64,000 bases of DNA from Lepidostoma basale (lineage: Eukaryota; Arthropoda; Insecta; Trichoptera; Lepidostomatidae), in the NCBI GenBank assembly GCA_022606425.2, contig JAHDVF020000240.1, positions 868,001 through 932,000 of the forward strand. Direction: 5' to 3'. Of the stretch, positions 43,523 through 55,318 are shown piece after piece. Each line of letters starts with the position of its first letter. Within the stretch, counting starts at the first letter, position 1. The notes under the pieces were generated by a model. The model saw nothing but the letters and a program-made list of their open reading frames with translations. It searched no databases and had not been told where the DNA came from. The position numbers and the translations under genes were made by a program.

Positions 43523-43773
43523 ACGACCTTCGTGGCAGAGTGGTAAGAGCTCTGGCTTCCATACCGGAGGTTCCGGGTTCGATTCCCGGCGATGGCAGCG
43601 TGATTGTCACACTGTCTTTGGTCTGGTGTAGAATTCACGTGACAATAAAATGGCGATAGATTGGCTACCTATCACATGTCACGAGAATCAATATAATAGC
43701 TAAAAAAAATAATTGTATACAGTAATTGGGATCAAACAACCTGTTGTATACATAAAAAAAAAAAAAAAAAAAA
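43523..43773 (+). mobile_element. tRNA-derived SINE, copy 2
   Basis: Best copy. A box ttcgtggcagagtggtaag, B box gggttcgattcccggcg, then body cacactgtctttggtctggt gtagaattcac, acaataaaatggcgatagat, ending cctgttgtatacat and an A-run. Pol III promoter boxes are intact by eye. Confidence 0.9.
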
Positions 43774-44172
43774 ACGTTCGGCAAGTTTCAGAATGAATTC
43801 ATCTATCATCGGGATTCCCGATTCTAGATTCTAGGTGCAGTTGTGTGATCCTGGTCTATGAAAGTGCACCAAGCGATAAACTTATTATTGAAGAAGGTGC
43901 GGTGGCTTTACGCCGCGGCGTCCCAACTGGTGTCACAAAAGGCAGGATGGTTTTGGATATTGAAAGATAAAATAGTATTTATTAACGCTGTATATTTGAT
44001 CTTTACGACAATCAATACCGCGCTCAGTATCAATAATATTTTCATTCAAATGCGTGTTTACATATTGGAGCGGTTATGTACAAAAGGCATTAGGTTATGT
44101 AATATTTCCGTGATGTAAAAAGTAAAAACCGGACACGTAACGGTACTGTGTAAACACAACACACTTCAAAAA

Positions 44173-44417
44173 GTCGACCTTCGTGGCAGAGTGGTAAGAC
44201 TTCTGACTTCCATATCGAAGGTCCCGGATTCGATTCCCGGCGATGGCAGTGTGATTGTCACACTGTCTTTGGTATGGTGTAGAATTCATGCGACAATAAA
44301 ATGGCGATAGATTGGGCTACCTATTACATGTCATGAGAATCATCAATATAATAGTTGAAAATAATATGTATACACTAATTGGGTTCAAACGACCTGTTGT
44401 ATACAAGAAAAAAAAAT
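44173..44417 (+). mobile_element. tRNA-derived SINE, copy 3
   Basis: Same structure as 43523-43773 with B box cggattcgattcccggcg; ends cctgttgtatacaagaaaaa. Confidence 0.9.
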
Positions 44418-44739
44418 AGAGTTTAAATCTGAAAAATGGTATAATATAATCATAAGCTTTTACATCAATCAACATCAGTTTAAGTCTAAAATAATAATAT
44501 TTTAACGCAATTGCAAATAAAAACGCAAGGAAATCGGGAAACGCTCACAATGTTTAAAAAACCACTGGAAAACCACTCGTGTAAACGGGCCGAAATCGAC
44601 TAACGCAATATTCGATTTCTGAACGCACAACTATCGCGCACACGCGAATATAGAAGAAGTGAGAGTGTGTGACACGGTCGTGTATTCTTAACACACGAAC
44701 ACGCGAACTTCTCTTTCAACTGAAACTGCTTGTATACAC

Positions 44740-45322
44740 ATTTTTAATAATTCTTCTCTCATGTATTCGTTTCATATGTTGAAACCATCTCTGGGATCCT
44801 TTTTTATTTTTATTTATGATGCAATCATCTGCCTTACATTTCTTCCTTCTTTATTTTACATTTTTTCTTTATAGAGATATTAAAGTGTTTATAAGAAATA
44901 TTTGGAAGTGAAGCTTGGAGTTGGCAGAAGGATGAAAGTATAATAAATGCCATAGAAATGAGATCACTCAGAAGAATGCGTGGAAAAACAATGTATAATA
45001 GAATACTCAATAAAATTAAGAAATGATCACTTAGATGGTTTGGACATATGGAACGAATGGATGAGGGAAGAATGGTTAAATAGATATATACAAGTAGTGT
45101 GAATGAAAAAAGGAGACGAGGAAGGTCAAGCAAAACATGACGTGACCAAATTAACCAAATACCTACTGAAAGGCGGCCATGTTCGAAGTAGAACAATCGA
45201 GGAGCGTGCGTGTCACGGTATGTGAATGTAGAAGAAGCGCGAGAGTTATGTCAGTATATAACAGTTTGGCCGTCTATCCTCTCTGTCTACGCTTCCAGAG
45301 AAATGGCATGACAGTTAGTTAT
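44740..45322 (+). mobile_element. (GTTA)n-type LINE subfamily with inverted 5' part
   Basis: 44925-45322 is plus-oriented (gatgaaagtataataaatgc catagaaatgag ... gacagttagtta). 44740-44850 is minus-oriented sequence of the same subfamily (catatgttgaaaccatct, gatgcaatcatctgccttac). 5' inversion is a known outcome of LINE insertion. Confidence 0.6.
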
Positions 45323-45324
45323 AA

Positions 45325-45970
45325 GCGATGTGTATTCGCTGCACAGCTTCGGTAAAATAAGGTTTAAAGTTCCTGAGCCTGTGGCGAGTCGTCACTATAC
45401 TGGTGTAGGCTACAGGTGTCTGGCGTTAGCTTTTCAAATGAAATGTGAACAGGCGTATGGAGGTCTGCACGCTAACTGGGAGGTAAACATAAGACCCGTC
45501 GCTCGACTACTATCAAATATGTTTGAGTTTTTTACCACGCCACAAACGTGGGATGGGAGTTTATTTTCTGGTATTTATTTACGTGGTCGGCAAATAGTGT
45601 GATTTCGTGAATGCTGTCGAGTCTACAAATCTTGTATAAACAAACAATAATTATCTTGTATGTTTTTTTAAACGGGCAGGTATATTTTATATATGGCAAC
45701 CCACGTTGAAGTACAACAATAACCAAATCGACCCTAAAATCGTTATTTGTAACAACTTCAGACTAAACTATTTGTAGGTGAGCCAGTAGCTAGTGTTTTG
45801 ATTGGAAGCCTTTTATGATATTTAATACTATTTAAATACTGTATGAAATAAATCAGTAATTGTTTGTGGTCACCAACACTATCACACGTTTTCACAGTGA
45901 TGTATGTGTATGTAATAGTTGTGTGTTTACGTTTTATAACACTTTACGTTTTATAATAGTTGTGTGTTTA
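45325..45970. other. Intron with an unrecognised 90-codon frame
   Basis: The plus frame at 45330-45602 has somewhat balanced composition (VGYRCLALAFQMKCEQAYGG) but no motif I know and no splice context. Probably chance or a relic. Confidence 0.25.
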
Positions 45971-45971
45971 A

Positions 45972-46182
45972 GCCGAGGACGACCGAGGAAAATATGGCAT
46001 GACCAAATGAATCAATTAATAAAAGGCGGCCATATTCGAAGTCGGAATAATCGACGTGCATGCATGGTACGATGTATGAATGTAGAGGAAGCCCGAGAGG
46101 TATGCCAGGACAGAGCATTGTGGCGATCCATCCTCTCTGCCTACCCCTCCGTGGAAATGGCGTGATGGTTAGTTAGTTAGTT
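45972..46182 (+). mobile_element. (GTTA)n LINE, 3' stub
   Basis: gaggacgaccgaggaaaata, aaaggcggccatattcgaag, atggttagttagttag tail. Confidence 0.75.
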
Positions 46183-46414
46183 TTTTATTATAAATCTAGT
46201 GAAGAAAAAAATGCAGATTTTTCTGGACTTATTTCAATCACTGTTTTTTCTGTTTCTAGTCCATGTCTCGAAGGCTTTTTACCTTCGTCATATGATATAA
46301 ACTTATCAAAAACATCTTTAAAAAAGCAAAAGGAATTATTTAGAGACTTAACACTAATTGTTATTTCACCCATTAAAACAAATAATACTGACTAGTTTAT
46401 AATGAAAAGGACTA

Positions 46415-46560
46415 TGGTCTTCCGAGCATATAGAGGTTCAGTTCTAAAGGCTATTTCTCTTACGTCTGTTAGAAATGTGATTTGGTGGTTGTTTTATGTG
46501 GAGGCTAGATGTGTAGTTTGGAGTGCTTCTCCGAAAGAGGCTTGAAAGGATTTAAGTTCT
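46415..46560 (+). repeat. Dispersed repeat related to the hAT MITE interior, copy 3
   Basis: tatggtcttccgagcatata, gaggttcagttctaaaggct, atttctcttacgtctg: decayed copy of 35815-36000. Confidence 0.5.
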
Positions 46561-46649
46561 GTGTTAAATTCCTTCTTTTTTATCGGAATTTATACATATG
46601 TTAGTTTTTTTATGTAATTATGTAAGGCACGTTTGAGTATAGTATGTAA

Positions 46650-47180
<531 letters not shown>

Positions 47181-47464
47181 GTAAGTGGGAGTAGTAGAGC
47201 ACATCACGTAGACACTGTTCATTTTCACAGATCCCACCAATTCCTCTTTTAAGATAGAAACAACACGAACGGAGTGCTATCCTCGAATAGGAAATTCTGT
47301 TTCTATCTCTTTACGGTAAAGTGTCACCGGGGCGGAAGCGGGACGACAGACCTCTATCGATTGTTGTTTCTATTTTCTAAAGTAGAGACCCTTTCACGTA
47401 GAACTCGCATTTAGTAACAAGTTAGTTCGGTTCGATGAACCAGTTCTGTTTTCTTTTGTTGTAG

Positions 47465-48562
47465 AGCAACCGAGCTCCGCTCCCAATCGTCCCGCTTCCC
47501 CCCCGCGCTGCTGCACCACCCCCCGCCACTGCTGTACCGCCTCCCCCTCGTGGGGGGACATGTCCGAGGTGTACTCCAGGGACCAGGACTGCGCCAACGA
47601 GACCCCCGCTTGCCTCATCAACGTCACTCCCAAAAAGGAGAAACCCAAGTCAGCACCCGGCCCTCCGCCCTTAAAAGCTCAGCCGTCTATAGAACTTAAG
47701 CAAATTAAACCGAAAGTAAACAAAACCCCTCCGCTAAAAATAAAAGATAACAAAATCAAAGTTACGAAGCCGAAAGAAACAAAGCCCAAAGAGGTGTTAA
47801 AGCCGAAACCACCAGTTCAAAATACAAAACCCCCCTTTCGCGTCTCTCAAAAAATCGAAAAGAAAGCTCCGGTTGTTAGCGCTCCGCCTAAAAGAAATAT
47901 AAAAGCGAAACTTACTAAAAAAATGTCTCCCGTAGTAGACGGCAAAAAGCCGCCAAAACCCAAAGCGAATAAGGAGGAATATGAAATTGCGGATGACGCA
48001 ACATCCCTAAATGTTTCCAATGCAGCTGACGCCAAAGATGTAGCGGCCACCGAGGAGGCGGTCGAGATCCAACCCAAGGAGATTAAAATGGGACGCATTT
48101 GCGATCTGGATCCGACTACAATTATAACGGTCAACGGTAAGGAAGAACTCCCGTGCACCGACGAAATAAAGAATTACCAGCTGCAAGGTAACAAGTACAT
48201 CGCCCAGGAGTGCGAGCAGGTCCAGCTAGTGATTGCTGTAGAGACGTACGCACCGGTAGCCGAGACGACCAAAACTATAGAGATCAATCAAAACAACGCG
48301 ACAAAGGTGGACGAGGGGCTAGAAACCCTGAAAATCGCGGAAGATGATTGTAACGGGAACGAAGGCGATGATGAAGGCGAGAACCTGGCGCCTTTGGGGC
48401 TCATGAGGAAGGAGATACAAGGGTACTGTACGCTTCCTCGGGGCAGACGCGGCGGCCCGGCGGGGGCGCGCGGCCCCCCGTCTCTCCGACCCCCGAAGAG
48501 GACCACGCCCGATGGGACAGATATCTACTATTGGTGCGATATACCGAAGAAAAACAGTAACG
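47465..48562 (+). CDS. KIAA0930: KIAA0930 homolog, optional 366-residue cassette exon
   Basis: An open 1,098-nt exon (366 x 3), phase 1 at both ends, so including or skipping it keeps the frame between 47180 and 54965. Acceptor tttgttgtag at 47464, donor GTAAAT at 48563. Content: Cys/Pro-rich start (PPRCCTTPRHCCTASPSWGD), a Lys/Pro-rich low-complexity region of about 110 residues (KPKETKPKEVLKPKPP), an acidic region, then GYCTLPRGRRGG and GTDIYYWCDIPKK, which look like short conserved motifs. I know no counterpart in vertebrate KIAA0930. If the donor is not used, the frame stops at 48627 after 21 more residues. It could also be a lineage-specific constitutive exon. Confidence 0.75.
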
Positions 48563-48629
48563 GTAAATTTAATCAGAGAATAATCATCATTAGAGTTATC
48601 TTTCAATTGTGCTGTTTTATCGTTTAAAC

Positions 48630-49360
48630 AATAATTTTGAATAGGTACCTTATTTATTTTTTGATAAACTTACGACTATAATGACGATTTCATAATGAAA
48701 TAAAACAATGTTTTTTTTTTCTACTTTTAGGTTTATTTTTTTCGATATGTTTCGAAGGTTTTACACCATCATCGGGAGAACGATATAAACTACCGGTATA
48801 TTATTTATATCGTTCTTCCGATGATGAATGTGTAAAAACTTTAAAACAATAAAATCAAAAGTGGAAAAAAACAGTAATATATTATAATTGTAAAAATATC
48901 TTTAATTAATACAATATACACATCTCATATTTTTTAGTAAAGTAAGTACAAAGTAAATTTAATTTATAATGATTTTATTGCAATAATTGTCCTAATAAAA
49001 ATCGTAATATAAAAATAAAATTTAATGACTGCCATTTATAAGAACTATTTTAATATGTATAAGTTTTTTTATCTTACGATTTATGTGGATTTTTTTTTAC
49101 TAATATTTTATTTATAAATCATGACTATTTTTTGTTTGCCAGTTAAACAAAAAATTATCATTTGAATATAAATTAAAGCCCATTCTTATAATTAAGATAT
49201 CAATAAAAAAAAATTGTTACTATTTATATATAAGACTTTTTTGCTTTTAAACAATTATAATTTATGTCCAAAGTAATTAGCCGGATTTCTTAACAATATT
49301 TATTTCCTTCTTAAAAACTTATCGATCAGTTAAATATTATTTTGTAATGATCAAAGACAT
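48630..49360. other. AT-rich intron with a decayed hairpin repeat
   Basis: 48730-48860 is an inverted pair around aactaccggtat: arms gtttcgaaggttttacacca tcatcgg and cgatgatgaatgtgtaaaaa, resembling a decayed hammerhead-like repeat (minus: CGAUGAUGGUG...UUCGAAAC). The rest is AT-rich with nothing recognised. Confidence 0.45.
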
Positions 49361-49560
49361 ATTTATTGTTTCTTGAACAATGATGTAAAACTCCATATTG
49401 AATAATACTAATGAAAACGTCTATTTTCTATAAGTTTTATTGTATAATATTATATGAGAATGACATATTTTGCCTGTCTAAGGCGCTATCAAAATGATTT
49501 TTATAATCCTTAAGATAGGCGAACATGTCTTTCACAAATTTCATTTGTATTAATTATCAA
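49360..49560. repeat. Hairpin repeat (gttttctagaagttttat family)
   Basis: ttcttgaacaatgatgtaaa actccatattg, aatgaaaacgtctattttct ataagttttatt; inner arm gcctgtctaaggcgctatca with UUGAUAG on the minus strand; right arm gataggcgaacatgtctttc. Confidence 0.55.
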
Positions 49561-50089
49561 AGAAAGCTTTAATACAATATATTCCAGGCATAAATTAATC
49601 GTATGATGTCTGAAAATTCTACCATAATATAAATTCCCACGCTTTTCTATATAGTAAGATCTCATGAAATGGGTCAAACGAAAGCTATTTTAACTTGGAA
49701 AGGACATTGAACCCAAACAAGTCTCCCCCATAAACAAGGGAAGTGGATAAAGCCATTGAAACCGTATACTAATTCTAGTATGTACGTAGTAAGGTTCAAA
49801 AGTTTCCAATCTAAGAGTATTAGAGTTGTAAATTAATAAAAATGTGGTACAATTATTAATTTTTATATTGCTATTGTATATTGCTAAAATAATATTATGC
49901 CATAAAAATCCTACTCAAAAAGTGAGGTTACTACACCGCAATCGCTGTGATGGACGATATTCGGCAATATGTTTTTCAGAAATTAAATTATTAACCTCAT
50001 TATCGAACTAAATTTTAAGGTGAATGAAATGTCATTACAGATGTTAATAAATAATTAAAATTAATATAATAAAATAAATCGAAATAAGA

Positions 50090-50735
50090 GGAGACACTGT
50101 CAGGACCAAACATCTCATAAGAATAGCAGAAATGAAAACATTGCAATCCATCTCGAGTAGAACCCTTTTAGATTGGATACCCGATGAAGAGATTCGCAGA
50201 CCCTGAAAAATTGATGACATAGTGAGATGGAGGAGGCAGAGAATACGATTCTGGAGGGATCACATCGAGAGGATGGATCCAGAGAGGATTCCTAAGACCG
50301 TGATGCACAAGACTCCAGAGCGCCGTCGACCACCAAAGAGATGGAGAGAAGGCTGGTCGTCTTCATCACAGGAAGAAAGTTGATATCCTGCATAAACAGA
50401 TCGCAAGACCTACGATAAGAAGATGAAGTAGAATAAATTGAAATGCTTTTTAGAAATTGGATTATACTTTATGGAAAGTGATCGAGTTAGGAATACAGCA
50501 ATCCGAGAAATCTGCGAGGTCGAAGATGTGGTCAGATGGGGACGTCAAAGACGGCGATACTGGCATCAACATGTAGAAAGAATGAGCTCAAATAGGATAC
50601 CATACATAGAACGCCAAACGGACAACGCCGACCAGGAAGACCCCCGAAACGGTGGAGAGAAAGCTGAAGTTCAGCGTCACAAGAGGACCCGCCTGAAATA
50701 ACAGACTCCTGAGTCTACCAAAAGTGAAGAATCAT
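50090..50735 (+). mobile_element. (GAA)n-type LINE, two broken 3' segments
   Basis: 50090-50410 and 50460-50735 both read like LINE reverse-transcriptase C-termini (RNTAIREICEVEDVVRWGRQ, RRRYWHQHVERM; RRRPPKRWREGWSSS type residues). Head-to-tail arrangement of two diverged copies. Confidence 0.65.
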
Positions 50736-51349
50736 GTTTAAAAAAGGTTCTATTTTGTGGTAGGAAAATACTGTTCTGAAAGTTATATTTTTTGATTTTA
50801 AATTAAAGACATCTCTCTTCAGTTGAGTACTTTTAGACGATACTACGAATATGTAATAATAATAATATTTGTGTTGCGTGAGGAATTTTCAAGTGAGAAT
50901 AATCTGCGGATTCTTAATATTCAAATGTTATCTGACACTCGCTGAAATTAGGTCAGCAAAAATATTGAAAACGTTTGAAATGTTTCAGGCGGTTGGAATT
51001 GAAATGCCGAAGGCTTCAGTCACGACCGTACTGTATGTAAGATAATAATGAAAGATTAACACTTGAATACGTGGCTGGAGTCTTATATAATAGCCGAATG
51101 CCCTTGGTCTCTTCATGCACCGCTAACTCATGTACACATACTGTTAATTAAAACGGAAACTTAAAAACAGGGTGTTTGAAAAAATTTGCAATCCATTAAA
51201 ATTCATACCTGTCAGGACTGTCGCACGGGCAAGACGAGTGTAACTACTTTCTTTGCGTGTGTAATTTTTTTCTTATCTTGCAGTTATTAAATATACCATA
51301 TTTCAATTATAAAATCAAGTATAAAGCCAAATACAATTATTGTAAGTTA

Positions 51350-51430
51350 TAATGAATATGAATGGAAACGTCTGTTTTCTATAAGTTTTATTATGTTTTA
51401 TGGCATGTTAACATATTTTTCCTTAAATAG
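51350..51430. repeat. Partial hairpin repeat
   Basis: gaatatgaatggaaacgtct gttttctataagttttatta: left arm only. Confidence 0.5.
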
Positions 51431-51502
51431 TCGAAACACTTTGATACTTCAACATTATGACTGTTAAAATTTATAACACAGTTATTATATTGCTGTTTTT
51501 TG

Positions 51503-51549
51503 TAACACCTGATGATGCCAACATCGGTTGGCGAAACACCTGTCGCGAC
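51503..51549 (+). ncRNA. Hammerhead-ribozyme-like motif, stem II GCCAAC family, copy 2
   Basis: Core CUGAUGA (51509-51515), extra U (51516), perfect 6-bp stem II GCCAAC/GUUGGC with AUCG loop, GAAAC (51533-51537), ACCU loop, GUC (51542-51544), then GCG. Core, stem II, 2-bp stem III and cleavage triplet are all intact. Stem I has one mismatch (upstream CAC against GCG), where the copy at 16861 has CGC, consistent with CpG decay. Confidence 0.65.
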
Positions 51550-51624
51550 ATTCTCAGTGAATAAAAATAATTTGTGATATTATAACAGTGTTATAAATTT
51601 TAACAGTTTCTTTAAACTTTTGTT

Positions 51625-51850
51625 TTCTTCTTTAAACTTTTGTTTTCTACATACAACAATAATCAGAACAAAATTCAAAATAATCCAGAAACGTTCAAAG
51701 GACATGCGCAAAGTGCGCCTTTCGAATTACTTTCGGAGAGAATCGAAATATTCCTCTCTCGCTCTCTTGTATTCAAAATATTCCCGTACTCTTTCTTGAT
51801 GACATCCGGTTTTTTCCTATTTGTATTATGATCGTATAGATTTTGCTTTA
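51625..51850 (+). repeat. Dispersed repeat pair, copy 2
   Basis: aataatccagaaacgttcaa, cctttcgaattactttcgga, tctcgctctcttgtattcaa aatattcccgtac: partner of 39800-40025. Confidence 0.6.
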
Positions 51851-52011
51851 TACTCATACATACTTAAACCAGTAGAGACGATTTTATAATATCACCGTAA
51901 AGCCTGTATTTAACCATACGCTTTTCACGCACTGTATTTGTTTTGTTTTTGTGTACTTCAATTGCATATGAAATCAAACCGCCAATTTAATCCACAACAA
52001 CCTGCAATTCA

Positions 52012-52295
52012 ACAGTAATCAATCTACCTCTGGTGACACCGGTGGGAAGAACAATTAGTCTGCTTAACGTGGTCACCTCAGAGATCGACGTCTTTGAGTG
52101 AAAGTACGTTTAGAAGACAAATACTCTTGACTTTAGAGCATATCTTGTCTTCATAATATCGAACCATCTCTCATGCGTTCCTGTTATATTGTATGTATTA
52201 TTATTTACCTGTATTCAATAGATGTTTTAAACATTGATATTGTTTGTAATGTCTGTTGAGATAATAAACTGATTTTATTTGATTTAAAAGTCGTC
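52012..52295 (+). mobile_element. Jockey/CR1-like LINE, 3' end
   Basis: gtaatcaatctacctctggt gacaccggtgggaagaacaa through to aaactgattttatttgattt; collinear with 12780-13072. Confidence 0.8.
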
Positions 52296-52561
52296 ACACA
52301 GTCGGATGAATGTGAACCTGTCTTATTAAAGCGAAAAAACATTTTCTAGAACAAATTGAAGCTGCATTACGGTGATAGTAGTTGAGAAAATGACCGTTAT
52401 TATTTGGAAAGTTCTCATCCGTATGATATAGAAGCATGTGTTGAGCATCTCTGCGCGGCCAATCAGAGCAAAACCGTCTTCACTTGTGCAAAAAATGACG
52501 GTCAACGAAGATAGCAAAAAATATGAATTCTAATTGTTGTACTCAGATATTGAACTTTTAA

Positions 52562-53256
52562 GGGGTTAGGGGCAGTCAGAGGTATGAAAAATACAAGTAT
52601 TTAAAATTGTCAGTAATATAATTTATTTTATAAAACCAACAATATACAATTTTTATATTATGTTTTAACTTGATTTGACCCAAATTTGTAAAAAAATATA
52701 TAAATTATATATGAAGTTATCGCCATATCTGTTGGAGCTTGTTCCATAATGCGGTGACTATTATAGCTTCTTGCAGGTTCATTTTAATCATTAAAAAATA
52801 CTTTAATAGTGTAAAAATAATATATTAATAAACTGATATTTTATTATAAATAATAAAACTTATATTTTTTAAAAAACAATTAACTGTTACACTTTTCCTT
52901 GAAAATCCGTAAGTGAATTATCAGAGGCCGGCATTTTGTTTATTTTCAAAATAAATAAAAAGCTTCGATCAGGCACCAGATTAACTTTTAAAATAATATT
53001 TTTTTAATTTTAAAAATGATTTTAGATGAAACTGTAAGAAGTAATAATGGTCACCGTTAAGCACCGGAATAGGGTCCAACAGATATGGCGATAACTTCAT
53101 TTATAATTTATATTTTTTTTTAAATATTGGTCAAATTAAGTTAAAACATAAAATAATAATTTAATATTGTTGGTTTTATAAAAAAATTAAATTACTGTAA
53201 AAAAAAAGTATTGAAAATACTTGTTTTTTCAAACCTCTCTGACTGCCCCTAACCCC
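52562..53256. mobile_element. TTAA-flanked element with about 200-bp terminal inverted repeats
   Basis: Flanked by TTAA at 52558-52561 and 53257-53260. Ends ggggttaggggcagtcagag and inverse ctctgactgcccctaacccc. Arms continue with gaagttatcgccatatctgt tgga / inverse. 695 bp, non-coding. TTAA points to piggyBac-type mobilisation, but G-rich ends are unusual for that superfamily. Confidence 0.7.
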
Positions 53257-53334
53257 TTAAATTAACTCGATTTCATTATAGATCCTACCTCCCTCCTAGT
53301 GCACGAATATTTTTTCTTTTATTATTTTATTTTT

Positions 53335-53460
53335 TATTATAACAACAACAAAAACAAAAGCATCGCGCCTTATCTCTGGAAGGGTAGGCGGATAGAATAA
53401 GCGGCCACACTGCTCTATCCTGACACATTCACACAGCGACTTCTAAAATGGTCGACTTTT
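53335..53460 (-). mobile_element. (GTT)n-tailed LINE subfamily, 3' stub
   Basis: aacaacaacaaaaacaaaag catcgcgccttatctctgga agggtaggcggatag; decayed. Confidence 0.5.
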
Positions 53461-54061
53461 AATTTTGTTTTTTATTAAAAGTTATTCCATTGTGTGGTCA
53501 CCCTATTTAAATAAACAGTTTGGACGATAAACGTACATGCGGGAATCATTGCGTTAATACTAGTATTCTCATTTTATATGTATATGATTGAGGGCTAGTT
53601 CGCGTGACCACGTTTCAATAATATTTTTTATTTATCTTATGAACAAAATTTCTCATGTTATATTCGTTTTTACGCTTGGAATGTTCAGAATTAGTAAAAA
53701 AATACTTCTAAAACTAAATTATTCGTTTGCACAATGCATGGATTCTATCGAAGGTTCGAGAACTGATGAAAAAACTCTATAAATCCTCGTATACCGATGT
53801 AGAACAACGAGTATCCATTTTAAAATCGTGAAATTTCGCAGCGAACTGCAAATTGGTTATTTTGTATAAATCCCCTTCTCACACGTCACACTGCGAGCGA
53901 ACATTTGCAGTTCGCGGCGTTAGTTCGCTGTCAGTTGTCGTGGAATATAAATTTCTGCTGTTCGTGATCTTATTGATTCTGCAATGGATACTGAATTACT
54001 AATAAGTGACGACCTTTGTCATCCGAGCTATAAAAAAGGAATTTTACAGTTATTTTTTTTA

Positions 54062-54098
54062 ATCGACAGCTATTGTATTCCATACAATAGCTGTCGAT
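54062..54098. repeat. Perfect 17-bp stem with 3-nt loop
   Basis: atcgacagctattgtat - tcc - atacaatagctgtcgat, flanked by a T-run and an A-run. Possibly a small foldback repeat. Confidence 0.85.
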
Positions 54099-54228
54099 GA
54101 AAAAAAAGCCTAACACCAAGTATTTATACGTAAATCAATGGTATTAGAATCTATAATACGAGTATTATATAATCTTATATATGGGCAAACAATTGGGTCA
54201 ATATTACAAAGAAAAAAATCTGGTCGTG

Positions 54229-54297
54229 TCTAGGCTTCAACCCAATTCCCCTGGATTAGGAACCAAGCGTTTTATCCCCTAGACACCACCCGTTTTG
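54229..54297 (-). pseudogene. tRNA-Arg(CCT)-like relic
   Basis: Minus strand reads ggtggtgtctaggggataaa acgcttggttcctaatcc agg...gggttgaagcctagacacgacc: tRNA length, seven-base ends that pair 6/7, anticodon-loop TTCCTAA, T-loop like TTGAAGC. Stems carry mismatches, so a pseudogene or a SINE head. Confidence 0.35.
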
Positions 54298-54421
54298 AAT
54301 ACTCGGCGGTATTTTTTATTATCCAAAATCGGAAGCCCTTACGAACACAACCTGACAACAAAGTGCGAAAGTAAACTGCCGCATTCTGTCTGTAATCTAG
54401 TAATGTCCTGAACTGTTCCTT

Positions 54422-54929
54422 GTTCGCAGTTCGCATTCTATCTGACATTCACTGTCGCTGTGAACTGCGAAAACAGTTCGCTCGTTCGCAGTTCGCATTC
54501 TGTCTGACATCCACTGTGAACTGCGAAAATAGTTAGCTTGTTCGCAGTTCGCATTCTATCTGACATCCACTGTCGCTGTGAACTACGAAATAGTTTGCTT
54601 GTTCGCTGTTTTCATTCTGTGTAACATTCATTGTCGCCGTGAACTGCTAAACAGTTCGCTCGTTCGCAGTTCGCATTCTGTCTGACATCTACTGTCGCTG
54701 TGAACTGCGAAAATAGTTTGCTTGTTCGCTGTTTCCATTCTGTGTAACATTCACTGTTGCCATTAGCTGTGAAAACAGTTCGCTTGTCCGCAGTTCGCAT
54801 TCTGTCTGACATCCACTGTGAAGTGCGAAAATAGTTAGCTTGTTCGCAGTTCGAATTCTATCTGACATCCACTGTCGCTGTGAACTGCGAAAACAGTTCG
54901 CTCGTTCGCAGTTTGCGTTCTGTTTGACC
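54422..54929. repeat. Tandem array of about 61-bp units, 8.4 copies
   Basis: Units begin gttcgcagttcgcattct and contain tctgacatccactgtcgctg tgaactgcgaaaacagttcg. Each unit can fold, since gcagttcgc and gcgaactgt-type segments are complementary. Units 2 and 7 lack the same 6 bp (tcgctg); units 4 and 6 share a different variant. So there is higher-order variation. The array ends 35 bp before a host exon; a related single unit lies at 53835-53940. Confidence 0.9.
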
Positions 54930-54964
54930 AGGACTTAATATAATACGTTGTGTGTTTTGTACAG

Positions 54965-55114
54965 AGCTGGACGATGGCGCGTATAACCCGCTGTGGGCCA
55001 TGCGAGGATTCACGCAGACCTTCCACTTCTGGAAGGAGAACAAGCGGCAGCAGAGCACTCCGCTCAACGCCTTCCTGACCTACGTCACGCTGCCTTGGTG
55101 GAGCATCGCCAAAG
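54965..55114 (+). CDS. KIAA0930: KIAA0930 homolog, penultimate exon
   Basis: Codes ELDDGAYNPLWAMRGFTQTF, HFWKENKRQQSTPLNAFLTY, VTLPWWSIAK; phase 1 at both ends. The vertebrate C-terminus has ...HLTYVTLPLHRILTDILE, so the LTYVTLP motif anchors it. Acceptor ttttgtacag at 54964, donor GTAATA at 55115. It is only 35 bp from a tandem repeat array. Confidence 0.95.
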
Positions 55115-55234
55115 GTAATACATACACTTTTCAAATACTATCATTTTATTACAGTCTTCACAATAAATATTTTGCTAGTTCATGTGATGTAGTAATTTCC
55201 TGTTGCTATCTATATTTTTGTATGCAACGAGTTA

Positions 55235-55318
55235 TTTGAACCCAATAACCGTATACATAGTTTTAGCTATTGATTCTCATGTCATGTAATAGGTAGCTAG
55301 TCTACTGTCATTTTTATA
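55235..55318 (-). mobile_element. tRNA-derived SINE, 3' fragment
   Basis: ttgaacccaataaccgtata, attctcatgtcatgtaatag gtagc: complement of the 3' part of the SINE at 44173-44417. Confidence 0.7.

Noticed and set aside
43523..44417. Two functional tRNA genes
   Set aside because: The tRNA-like heads are followed by an identical 3' body and A-run in three places, so they are SINE copies.
45330..45602. A 90-codon gene
   Set aside because: No motif, no splice or promoter context, and no repeat or gene family recognised; left as unexplained.
48563..48627. Use of the in-frame stop at 48627 as the normal C-terminus
   Set aside because: The conserved C-terminus (LTYVTLP, DILDHREGPIL) lies in two later exons joined in phase from 48562, so a donor at 48563 is the better reading; intron retention remains possible.
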